From assembly GCA_964487605.1 (NCBI GenBank), contig CAZARU010000020.1, forward strand, positions 1-64,000: a stretch of DNA of 64,000 nucleotides. The letters run 5' to 3'. The stretch comes from JAJDAH01 sp964487605. Its GTDB lineage: Bacteria > Myxococcota_A > Polyangia > Polyangiales > Polyangiaceae. Below the pieces are notes generated by a model. That model saw only the letters and a list, made by a program, of their open reading frames with translations, did no database searches and had not been told where the DNA came from. A program made the translations under genes and the position numbers. Below, one piece after another: positions 46,156 to 53,031 of the stretch. Each line of letters begins with the position of its first letter. Within the stretch, counting starts at the first letter, position 1.

Positions 46156-46646
46156 GTTCGAGATCGGTCGGGAACGGACGCCTTGCGCCGATACTCGGCC
46201 TCGTCGTGGCGGCGGCCGTCGGCTGCAAGGACGAAGAACACGAGCGGAAGGCGGCGAAGCGCGCGGAGTGCAACGCGTTCTCGGAGCGCGTGAACACGAT
46301 GTCCGCGGATCTGAAGAAGCTGACCGGCAAGCGCTCGGAAGACGAGCTGGACGAAGGGAAGGCGGACCCGGCCCTCGCGGGGAAGCGCCGGAGGGTGGGC
46401 GAGGTGTACGCGAAGATGGCCGAGGACGCGCGCCGGATGACGGTGTCCACCGACGCACTTCGCACGCACGTGGAGCAGTACGCCGCGCTGTGCACGGAGC
46501 TCGCGGGAACGGCAACCGCTCTGGCGGACTTCATCGAGAAGGGGGAGAGCGAAAAGGCACAGGCCGAACAGACGGAGTTCAACGCCCTCGTCCGGCGCGA
46601 GAACGACAAGATCGGCGAGATCAACGGCTACTGCGGGCGACTCTGA
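46152..46646 (+). CDS. Small lipoprotein, third gene of the DUF3857 operon
   Basis: A 164-residue lipoprotein. The signal peptide ends AAAVGC (Cys about 25). The rest is charged and alpha-helical, likely a coiled coil (EEHERKAAKRAECNAFSERVNTMSADLKKL and on). Two Cys (near residues 40 and 119) and a C-terminal CGRL are the only notable residues. Family unknown. The GTG start overlaps the stop of the previous gene (GTGA), so the three genes should be translated as one set. Confidence 0.82.
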   Translation: MSSRSVGNGRLAPILGLVVAAAVGCKDEEHERKAAKRAECNAFSERVNTMSADLKKLTGKRSEDELDEGKADPALAGKRRRVGEVYAKMAEDARRMTVSTDALRTHVEQYAALCTELAGTATALADFIEKGESEKAQAEQTEFNALVRRENDKIGEINGYCGRL

Positions 46647-46659
46647 GCGGGGCCTGCGC

Positions 46660-47235
46660 TCACGGTTCGTCGACCTGGTCCCGTCCCTTCACCTCGACCT
46701 CGAAGTGGAGGAGGCGATCCCCGTCGAAGACGAAGCGGCCGACGAAGCCCCTGCGCGACAGCAGGTGCGGCAGCCAGTGCCGGTCGTCCTCCCACATTTC
46801 GTCGTAGGGGAGCGCGCCCACGTCGTGCCACATAGGAACGGCTTCCTCGGTCTCACGGGGCTCTCCCGCGAACCCTTCGGAGCGGAAGACGTGGACGTGC
46901 AGGGAGTAGCCGTCGACGAACTGGAACCACAGCTCGCCGACGTGCTCGGGCGCGATGGGCTCGATGCCGAGCTCTTCGCGTGTCTCTCGCACGGCGCACT
47001 GCTCGGGCGATTCACCGGGCTCGATGCGACCTCCCGGGCCGCTGATCTTCCCGGCTCCGAGGCCGCGCTTCTTGCGGATCAAGAGCACGCGCTCCGCGTC
47101 GATGACGAAGACCAGCGTCGCGCGGTCGAGCGGCGTCCAGTCGTCCCAGGCGACCTCGGCGGCACCGCGTCCCGCCCCGGTGGACCTGCCCCCCGTCCGG
47201 GCGCTGCTTCGCTGGGCGGCGCCGGAGTCAGTCAC
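46660..47235 (-). CDS. Nudix hydrolase, MTH1-like
   Basis: A 191-residue Nudix hydrolase. The Nudix box is GGRIEPGESPEQCAVRETREELGI (GX5EX7REUXEEXGU), complete with catalytic Glu residues. The middle shows YSLHVHVFRSEGFAGEPRETEEAVPMWH, and the C-terminus has DRHWLPHLLSRRGFVGRFVFDGDRLLHFEVEV, like MTH1-type 8-oxo-dGTP pyrophosphatases. It probably cleans oxidised nucleotides. About 30 disordered residues precede the domain. It is convergent with the DUF3857 operon. Confidence 0.88.
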   Translation of the reverse strand: MTDSGAAQRSSARTGGRSTGAGRGAAEVAWDDWTPLDRATLVFVIDAERVLLIRKKRGLGAGKISGPGGRIEPGESPEQCAVRETREELGIEPIAPEHVGELWFQFVDGYSLHVHVFRSEGFAGEPRETEEAVPMWHDVGALPYDEMWEDDRHWLPHLLSRRGFVGRFVFDGDRLLHFEVEVKGRDQVDEP

Positions 47236-47384
47236 GGGACGGACCGCCAGCCTCGCGGCGAGGTACGACCTCCTTCAGCCACCGGCGCACGCCACCCATG
47301 TTACCCCGCAGCCAGAGGTCCCGCCGGGTCGGCAGCGGCGCCGGCTCGCGCGGTGCCACCATCCCCTTTACGCGCAGCGCGAAT

Positions 47385-47403
47385 GACTCGTAACATCCGC
47401 CGA
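47385..47403. promoter_or_regulatory. Possible promoter/shared upstream motif
   Basis: TCGTAACATCCGCCG here and TCGTAATATCCGCCG near 27371-27385 agree in 14 of 15 bases. Both lie upstream of genes. TTTACG (47367-47372) sits 18 bases before TAACAT, giving a weak sigma-70-like pair. Confidence 0.3.
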
Positions 47404-47410
47404 TCGCCTC

Positions 47411-47773
47411 GTGCCCGATTCCACGCAGCCCACCGCAGAACAGCGGATGCCCCCCGCGGTGGTCGCCGTCGCGCTCTCCGTCCAGATGCTGGACTACACG
47501 CGCTACGCAGCGGCGGCCGCCGGCGCCAAGCGGGTGGAGACGTGCGGCGTCGACGAGGTGAGCACCACCGTGGCCAAGTGGCGACCCTTCGCGATCATCG
47601 TGGCGGCGTCGATCTACGGATTCGACCCGCGAGAGTTCGACGCCCTTGCCCGTGACGTGCGCGCCGTCGTGATCACCGTCCCGGACGAGGAGTCGGACGT
47701 CGAGGGGTTCGTCAAGTGGATGATCGCCGAGCTCGAGCAGGCCCTCGCGACGATGCGGGGCGTCCTTCGCTGA
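47411..47773 (+). CDS. Hypothetical protein, possible receiver-like fold
   Basis: A 120-residue soluble protein with a strand-helix alternation (VVAVALSVQMLDYTRYAAAAAGAKRV, RPFAIIVAASIYGFD, VRAVVITVPDEE) that resembles a CheY-like domain without the acidic pair or phospho-Asp. This is only a fold guess. The GTG 47411 is just downstream of the promoter-like motif, so an ATG at 47447 is a reasonable alternative. It is convergent with the GYF_2/GAF-like gene, ten bases away. Confidence 0.65.
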   Translation: MPDSTQPTAEQRMPPAVVAVALSVQMLDYTRYAAAAAGAKRVETCGVDEVSTTVAKWRPFAIIVAASIYGFDPREFDALARDVRAVVITVPDEESDVEGFVKWMIAELEQALATMRGVLR

Positions 47774-47782
47774 GCGAGCGCG

Positions 47783-48535
47783 TCAGTTGCGGATGTTGGC
47801 GAGACGATCGGTGGCCGCGCGCGTGACGCTCGTCGCCGTCTCGCGATCGATCGCCCGGAACGTGTGGTCGCTTCGTCCGAGCTCGAGCAGCGCGTAGAGC
47901 GAGGACCCGCACGCGACCGGCGCGACCAGCACGCCCGCCGCGGCCGACGTCGCGCCGAGCCGGTCGGCGGCGGCGCGGAGCGCGACGCTGCTCGAGGCCT
48001 CCCCGGAGACGACGGCGCCCTCTCCGGCGAGCGTGACGCCGGGATCTCGGCACGGCACGACGAGCCCCAGCAACGATCGCGCGCCGGGGCCTCGGGCCAC
48101 GGAGGTGACGTAGCCCACGTACGGCGCCCGAACCCGATGAACCAGGCCCACGACGGCACCCGTGGCCGTCATGAGCTCGTTCAGAGCGAAGAGCAGCACC
48201 TCGCCGGGATCGGTCGCGGCCCCCATGAGGCGCTCGAGCCGTGCCACGCCGCGCGCGCGCCGCCCCACGACCTCGGCCCACGTCGCCTTGGGCAGCCGGG
48301 CACGACCGCGCACCGCCTCGCGGCGACTCAGCGCCGACACCTCGCGGATCTGGGAGAGCGCCCGCCACCTCGACCAGCCCGAGCCACGGACGAGGCAGGT
48401 GTCGGGGATCCGCTCGTGGCTCACCCCGCGCAGGAGCTGGTTGGTGCTCACGGGGCCGACGACGACGTCGCCGTTGGTCACGAACCAGAGGGGCGGGGGC
48501 TTCGAGGGGGAGCGTGGGGCCGTGGCGAGCTGCAT
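47783..48535 (-). CDS. GYF_2 / GAF-like two-domain protein
   Basis: A 250-residue protein. Residues about 16-60 match the GYF_2 pattern (LWFVTNGDVVVGPVSTNQLLRGV, DTCLVRGSGWSRW), a small fold that often precedes other domains. Residues about 95-245 look like a GAF domain: GEVLLFALNELMTATGAVVGLVHRV, GVLVAPVACGSSLYALLELGRSD, and the closing AIDRETATSV helix. A signalling or adaptor role is likely but unproven. The ATG has only a weak site before it. Confidence 0.7.
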   Translation of the reverse strand: MQLATAPRSPSKPPPLWFVTNGDVVVGPVSTNQLLRGVSHERIPDTCLVRGSGWSRWRALSQIREVSALSRREAVRGRARLPKATWAEVVGRRARGVARLERLMGAATDPGEVLLFALNELMTATGAVVGLVHRVRAPYVGYVTSVARGPGARSLLGLVVPCRDPGVTLAGEGAVVSGEASSSVALRAAADRLGATSAAAGVLVAPVACGSSLYALLELGRSDHTFRAIDRETATSVTRAATDRLANIRN

Positions 48536-48618
48536 GGGGTCACCTCATCGGCGCACGACGCGCCGGGGTGAAATTGTCCCGTGGCCGCTCGCACACGGCC
48601 AAGTACCCGTCCAGCGCG

Positions 48619-49152
48619 TCAGCGCTTCTTGCCGCCCTTGGCCTTGGCCTTCGGGGCCGCCTTCTGGGGCTTGGCCTTCGCCTTGGCCTTCTTCGGCGCC
48701 GCCTTCGCCTTGCCAGCCTTCTTCGCCGGCTTCTTCGCCTTCGCCGGCTTCTTCGCCTTCGCCGGCTTCTTCGCCGCCGCAGAGCTGTCGTTCGGAGCCG
48801 CCGTGCGCCCCGCCTGCCAGAGACCAACCTGGTTCCCGGCCGGATCGGCGAAGCTCGCGATGTAGCCCATCCCGCCCGGCAGCTCCATCTTCGGCATCGC
48901 GGGCTGACCGCCGCCTGCCGTGACCTTCGCGATCGCTTTGTCGATGCTCGCGACGGTCAAGTAGAAGGGCGCGCCCTTGTCTTCGCCCTGCTGCGCGGTG
49001 ATGCCACCGGGGATGCCATCGTCCTCCTTGCCCACGAACGCCATGCCATCCGGGCCAGGAGTGGTCTTCCAGCCGAACGCCTTCTTGTAGAAGGCCGTCA
49101 ATCCAGCGACGTCCTTCCCCGAAATCGAGAACCAGCCGACTGCGTTACCCAT
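48619..49152 (-). CDS. VOC-superfamily protein with histone-H1-like Lys/Ala/Pro tail
   Basis: A 177-residue protein. The N-terminal 115 residues form a glyoxalase/VOC domain (GWFSISGKDVAGLTAFYKKAFGWKT, APFYLTVASIDKAIAKV, GYIASFADPAGNQVGLWQ). The C-terminal 55 residues are almost only Lys, Ala and Pro (KKPAKAKKPAKAKKPAKK), like eukaryotic histone H1 tails and bacterial HC1/AlgP-type proteins, so it may bind DNA. Such a fusion of enzyme fold and nucleoid-type tail is unusual. The ATG has AAGGAGA five bases upstream. Confidence 0.88.
   Translation of the reverse strand: MGNAVGWFSISGKDVAGLTAFYKKAFGWKTTPGPDGMAFVGKEDDGIPGGITAQQGEDKGAPFYLTVASIDKAIAKVTAGGGQPAMPKMELPGGMGYIASFADPAGNQVGLWQAGRTAAPNDSSAAAKKPAKAKKPAKAKKPAKKAGKAKAAPKKAKAKAKPQKAAPKAKAKGGKKR
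48719..48778 (-). repeat. Tandem 18-base repeat encoding Lys-Lys-Pro-Ala-Lys-Ala
   Basis: About three near-identical copies of TTCGCCTTCGCCGGCTTC lie in the tail of the VOC gene. Confidence 0.75.
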
Positions 49153-49275
49153 GTGGTCTCCTTCCCGTGAGGGACGCGCGTCTTACCACGGTGCACGCCC
49201 CACTCTCAACGGTCGATCGCGCTCGTCAACCCTTCGCCGACCTCACTCCCACGTCGCGCGCGCTGGTGGCGTCGC

Positions 49276-49758
49276 TCACGACCGCACGGGCTGCTTGCCA
49301 TCGACGAGGATGTCGAAGAACCGGAACACCTGGGCCACGACGTGATCGAGCTGCCACGTCCCGGAGTCGATGGGCTCCCCGGGGCGCCGCGGGACGGGCG
49401 TCAAGGCGGTGGGATCCGGGTGGCAGTAGGCGGCCCGCTCGGAGCTCTGGAGCAGATGGAGCACGCCCTCCGAGAACCCCGACCCCGCATAGGCGATGGC
49501 GGACGGCAGCCGCATGGAGGCCAGATCCTGCAGGGCGTAGGGGATCTTCTCGTCCGCGGTGCCGCTGCTGTCCTGGTACTTGCACTCGACCACCATCGCC
49601 TCCGCCCCTCCCGGGCTGACGACCAGGAGGTCCACCCGGCGCTGCTTGCCGATGATCGACGTACCGACCGAGATCTCCTCGAAAACCTGCAGGCCCCGCG
49701 GGCCATAGGCGCTCACGAGGTAGCGAGCGACGAGCTTCCGATACTCATTTCCGGTCAC
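49276..49758 (-). CDS. PD-(D/E)XK superfamily nuclease, candidate restriction endonuclease
   Basis: A 160-residue protein with the PD-(D/E)XK core: D43 (QRRVDLLVV), then E58 and K60 (MVVECKY) at the expected spacing, and a downstream helix QDLASMRLPSAIAYAG. N-terminal NEYRKLVARYLVSAYGPRG resembles the first helix of small nucleases. The GTG start lies inside the 3' end of the DNA methyltransferase gene, overlapping by 14 bases, so this looks like a compact type II restriction-modification pair. A Vsr- or Holliday-type repair nuclease is an alternative. The exact recognition site cannot be told. Confidence 0.78.
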   Translation of the reverse strand: MTGNEYRKLVARYLVSAYGPRGLQVFEEISVGTSIIGKQRRVDLLVVSPGGAEAMVVECKYQDSSGTADEKIPYALQDLASMRLPSAIAYAGSGFSEGVLHLLQSSERAAYCHPDPTALTPVPRRPGEPIDSGTWQLDHVVAQVFRFFDILVDGKQPVRS

Positions 49759-50584
49759 GGGTCGCGGGGAGCATACCCGGATCTCGAAGCGACGCGCCGG
49801 GGCGTCGCAGGGACTCGTAGAGGCTCTGGCGCTGCCGAAGGCCGGCCTCCTCGAGGCGGCGCGACGCGATCAGGACGGCCTCCTCGCACACGTCCGTGCC
49901 CATGAACGAGCGGCCGAGGCGAGCCGCAGCGACGCCCACCGAGCCGGACCCCACGAACGGATCGATGACCAGGGCACCCGGGTCCGAGCTCTGAGCGACG
50001 AGCACCTCGGAGATCTCCGCGGGCTTCTCCGTGGGGTAGCCGCGGGCGATCCGTGGGTGCTCGAGGATGTCGGGCAGCGACCAGTCGGCCAGGCGTCGCT
50101 TGCCCTTCTCGAAGAAGAGGACGAACTCGTACCGCGACCGGTAGTGGTAGCCCATGCCGATGCGCTTCTTGTCCCAGACCAGGGGCTTCCAGAACCTGAA
50201 GCCGGCGGCCTCGGCGGCGGGCTTCGCGACGAACATCGTCTCCTGATCACAGAACAGGTAGAAGTGGCGGTCCTTGCGGAGCACGCGCCAGAGCTCTGCG
50301 AAGAGCTCGGGGAAACGAGCGTTGGGGAAGATCTGGAACCAGTCGTTGCTGGACGCCTTGCTGTGCTTGAGCCGCGTCGTCGTGCCGACGGCGCGGTGCT
50401 TTTCCAGCGACTCGTAGGGCGGGTCGGTGATCACGAGGTCCACGGACGCGTCCGCGAGAGTCCGCAGCCAGCAGACGGCGTCTGCGCCGAAGAGGGCGAA
50501 CCCGGGTGCCGGGGCCATCACGGTCCGATGATGCGCCAAGCCGGGGAGCACGAGGGGCTCGCCGACGTCGAGGTCGATCATCAT
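49745..50584 (-). CDS. DNA methyltransferase, beta-class (DPPY before FxGxG)
   Basis: A 279-residue SAM-dependent DNA methyltransferase. The catalytic motif IV DPPY is at residues 54-57 and the SAM-binding motif I (IDPFVGSGS) is at about 208-214, so the order is beta-class. DPPY suggests adenine-N6 or cytosine-N4 methylation. Motif X-like segments surround the target-recognition region (57-200, with YHYRSRYEFVLFFEKGKR). The start is uncertain (ATG 50584 used; ATG 50581 and GTG 50593 are nearby) and has no clear ribosome-binding site. It overlaps the PD-(D/E)XK gene. Confidence 0.88.
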   Translation of the reverse strand: MMIDLDVGEPLVLPGLAHHRTVMAPAPGFALFGADAVCWLRTLADASVDLVITDPPYESLEKHRAVGTTTRLKHSKASSNDWFQIFPNARFPELFAELWRVLRKDRHFYLFCDQETMFVAKPAAEAAGFRFWKPLVWDKKRIGMGYHYRSRYEFVLFFEKGKRRLADWSLPDILEHPRIARGYPTEKPAEISEVLVAQSSDPGALVIDPFVGSGSVGVAAARLGRSFMGTDVCEEAVLIASRRLEEAGLRQRQSLYESLRRPGASLRDPGMLPATRDRK

Positions 50585-50676
50585 CGTCCGCACGCTAGCA
50601 CTGTGCGCCCGTCCAGGCGCGAGCGGCGCGACGGCGCTGCTGACAAGGGCTGTCAGGAGGCGCTGCGGAGAGGACG

Positions 50677-51252
50677 CTACTTCTTCCTGTCGACTTCCGC
50701 GAGGCGCGCCTCGATGCGCTTCTTCACCTCGGCGTACTGATCCACGAGCGTGGCCCACTCGTCGGCGCGCTTCTTCCGATCGACGGGCGTCGCCGGGAAC
50801 GTCTTGGTCTGGGGGTTCTGCTGGGAATGCTGCTCGTACTTGGACCAGCTGTCCTTGGCGTCGTCGAGAGACCGCTGCCGCTCGCGAAGATCGGCCAGGA
50901 CGAAGAGCGCCTTGGCCTTCAGGTCGCGATCGTCTCCCACGAAGCGCAGCGCGGCGACCCACGACGCCTCGGCCTCCTTCATGTCGCCCTTCGCCAGGTG
51001 AGCTTCGCCCTTGCGGTAGTGGCCGAGGGCGTTCTGAGGCTCGGCCTTCAGCGCCTCCTGGTACGCGGCGATCGCGCCGTCGAAGTCGCGCGCGACGTAG
51101 GCGTTGTCGCCGCTCTTCACGTGCTCCCAGAACGGGCTGATCCCCTTGACCCCCGCGGGGTCCTTCCGTGTCTCCTTGTTCTGGGCGACGACGATGGGAG
51201 CAGCGAGCACCAGGACGGCCAGCGTGGCGTGGGCGATCAGACGGCGCGACAT
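50677..51252 (-). CDS. Exported TPR protein
   Basis: A 191-residue protein with a signal peptide (HATLAVLVLAAPIVVAQ), then TPR units: WEHVKSGDNAYVARDFDGAIAAYQEALKAEPQN, LGHYRKGEAHLAKGDMKEAEASWVAALR, and ALFVLADLRERQRSLDDAKDSWSKYEQHSQ. A charged helical tail ends in RLAEVDRKK. It probably mediates protein interactions in the periplasm. The ATG has AAAGGA just upstream. It is divergent from the SctQ-like gene. Confidence 0.85.
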   Translation of the reverse strand: MSRRLIAHATLAVLVLAAPIVVAQNKETRKDPAGVKGISPFWEHVKSGDNAYVARDFDGAIAAYQEALKAEPQNALGHYRKGEAHLAKGDMKEAEASWVAALRFVGDDRDLKAKALFVLADLRERQRSLDDAKDSWSKYEQHSQQNPQTKTFPATPVDRKKRADEWATLVDQYAEVKKRIEARLAEVDRKK

Positions 51253-51361
51253 GATTCCTTTCCGGCGCGCCCGTCGGGCGGGTGCGACGCGGAACGCGAG
51301 GCTAGCACGGCGCGTCGCCGCGGCCCCCGCGACTCGGGATTTCGTGTACGATTCCGAAGCC

Positions 51362-52447
51362 ATGGCCTCCGGGGAGCGGGTGACCACGTACCCCTGGTAC
51401 GCACTCGAGCACCTGGGGAGCCAGGTGCTCGGGGCGCGGGCGCGCGCGCGTCGGCGCGCCGTCGCGGGCTGGGATCCGGAGCCGTCGTCGCGTCGCCTGA
51501 GCGAGCTGGCGAGCGCAGAGGTGCGCGTGAAGCTCGTCGAGACTCGCGCCGGTGGCGCCCCGCGTAGCCTCGGCGCCGACGTCGCGCTCGTGCTCCGGCG
51601 ACCCGCCGTGTTCGTCACGCTCAGCGTGGAGCCCGCGGGTGCGGCGGACCTGCTCGCGCGCGTCCTGGCTCGCCCCGTTTCCATGGGGGATCCCACCCAG
51701 CAGCTCGACGCGTCGCTGACCGGCGCCCTCGCGGCGATCGCCGTCGAGGTGGCCAGGACCGGATCCGATGCCGCTCTCGCCAGGCTCCGGAGCACGGAGG
51801 ATGACGCCGGCGCCCTCGGCGAGTCGGTCACGGTCGACGCCACCCTCATCGTCGCCAACCGGAGCTACGACGCCACGGCGTGGGTCGGCTTCGTCGAAGC
51901 GCCCTGCAGCGAGGGCGACGCCGGCGTGGACCTGTCGCGCCTCGGTGACCAGTCGCTCGCGCTCGAGGTCGTGGCAGGCCTCGCGATGGTCGATCGGGCG
52001 GAGTGGGAAGCGCTGAGACCGGGAGACGCCATCTGCCTCGCCGAGGGCTGGTTCGTCGGAGCGGACGTCACGGGTCGCGTGGCGCTCGCGGCGCGTGACT
52101 CCGAGCGCGGCATCGAGGGCGAGGTGGCCCCCGATGGAAGAATCATGCTACGGGGCCATCCGGTGGCTCTGACGCCGGACAGCGCGGAAGGCGATCCCTC
52201 GATCGCCGAAGCCGTCCTCGACGCGCCGGTGGTCGTTCGCGTGGAGTTGGCCAGCGTGAGCCTGTCGGCTCGCGAGTGGGCAACGCTCGGCCCGGGTGAC
52301 GTGGTGCGCACCGACCGGCGAATCGGTGACCCTGCGGTCCTGCGCGTAGCCGGCCGCGAGGTCGCGCAGGGGGAGCTCGTGAACGTGGAGGGGGAGCTCG
52401 CGGTACGGATACGACGCCTGGTGCGGGACACGGGCGGGGGTGCATGA
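51362..52447 (+). CDS. SctQ/FliM-FliN-like protein (two SPOA domains), no secretion system nearby
   Basis: A 361-residue protein resembling the C-ring subunit of type III secretion (SctQ/YscQ/HrcQ). There is an N-terminal helical region (about 20-60), a middle region, a first SPOA-like domain (about 200-275), and a C-terminal SPOA domain with VVVRVELASVSLSAREWATLGPGDVV and VLRVAGREVAQGELVNVEGELAVRI. No other type III or flagellar gene lies in the window. The ATG 51362 is chosen because the frame before it is shadow. It overlaps a lipoprotein gene (ATGA). Confidence 0.78.
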   Translation: MASGERVTTYPWYALEHLGSQVLGARARARRRAVAGWDPEPSSRRLSELASAEVRVKLVETRAGGAPRSLGADVALVLRRPAVFVTLSVEPAGAADLLARVLARPVSMGDPTQQLDASLTGALAAIAVEVARTGSDAALARLRSTEDDAGALGESVTVDATLIVANRSYDATAWVGFVEAPCSEGDAGVDLSRLGDQSLALEVVAGLAMVDRAEWEALRPGDAICLAEGWFVGADVTGRVALAARDSERGIEGEVAPDGRIMLRGHPVALTPDSAEGDPSIAEAVLDAPVVVRVELASVSLSAREWATLGPGDVVRTDRRIGDPAVLRVAGREVAQGELVNVEGELAVRIRRLVRDTGGGA

Positions 52448-53031
52448 GGGTCGCGGTCGGTCTGGCGCTCGGACTCGCGCTCTCCACGCTCTGCGCCTGT
52501 GATCGCAGGCCCGAAGCGGGCGGCGCGCCGGCCGGTTCCGCGAGCGGCGTGCCTGCCTCGGGGAGCGGCGCGCCCGCGACCAGCGCGTCCGCGGACCTCC
52601 CCGCCGCCCCGGCGAAGCCCTGGTTCGAGGGCTCCTGGTCCGGAACGTTCGAAGCACGACAGTACACCATCGAGATGGAATCGAAGATCGGGGGAGTGCG
52701 CGAGTGGCGCGACGACGACGGCAAGGCGGCCACCGGCGACGGCACGCTGGCGCTCGAGGTGGACGCCAGCGGCGTGAGCACGGGCAACGGTAAGGGCCCC
52801 CTGGGCGAGCTCACTGCGAGCGGAGTGATCGAGGACGACACGCTGCGGCTCGAGCTTCGGACGGCCGGCCCCGCCGATCCGGCGTCCGCGTTCCACGGTT
52901 TCGTCGTCGCCGAGCGAACGAAGGGCGCCGAGGAGCTTCGGGGCCTGCTCCAGGCATCGAGCGGCGACAGCTACGTGGTGCGTGACGCGCCCGTCGTGCT
53001 GACCAAGGGCCCGCCGAAGGCGTCACCCTGA
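52444..53031 (+). CDS. Predicted lipoprotein, beta-rich domain
   Basis: A 195-residue lipoprotein with a signal peptide ending TLCAC (Cys about 19), a Gly/Ala/Ser-rich linker to about residue 60, then a domain starting KPWFEGSWSGTFEARQYTIEMESK and rich in strands (WSGTFEARQ, LRLELRTAG, YVVRDAPVVLTKG). It is similar in layout to lipocalin-like repeats but no family is certain. It overlaps the SctQ-like gene (ATGA) and its last 61 bases lie antisense to the flippase gene. Confidence 0.78.
   Translation: MRVAVGLALGLALSTLCACDRRPEAGGAPAGSASGVPASGSGAPATSASADLPAAPAKPWFEGSWSGTFEARQYTIEMESKIGGVREWRDDDGKAATGDGTLALEVDASGVSTGNGKGPLGELTASGVIEDDTLRLELRTAGPADPASAFHGFVVAERTKGAEELRGLLQASSGDSYVVRDAPVVLTKGPPKASP

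Noticed and set aside
44602..46515. 637-codon antisense frame in the second DUF3857 gene
   Set aside because: Same reason: GC shadow, Arg/Ser-rich, no homology signs.
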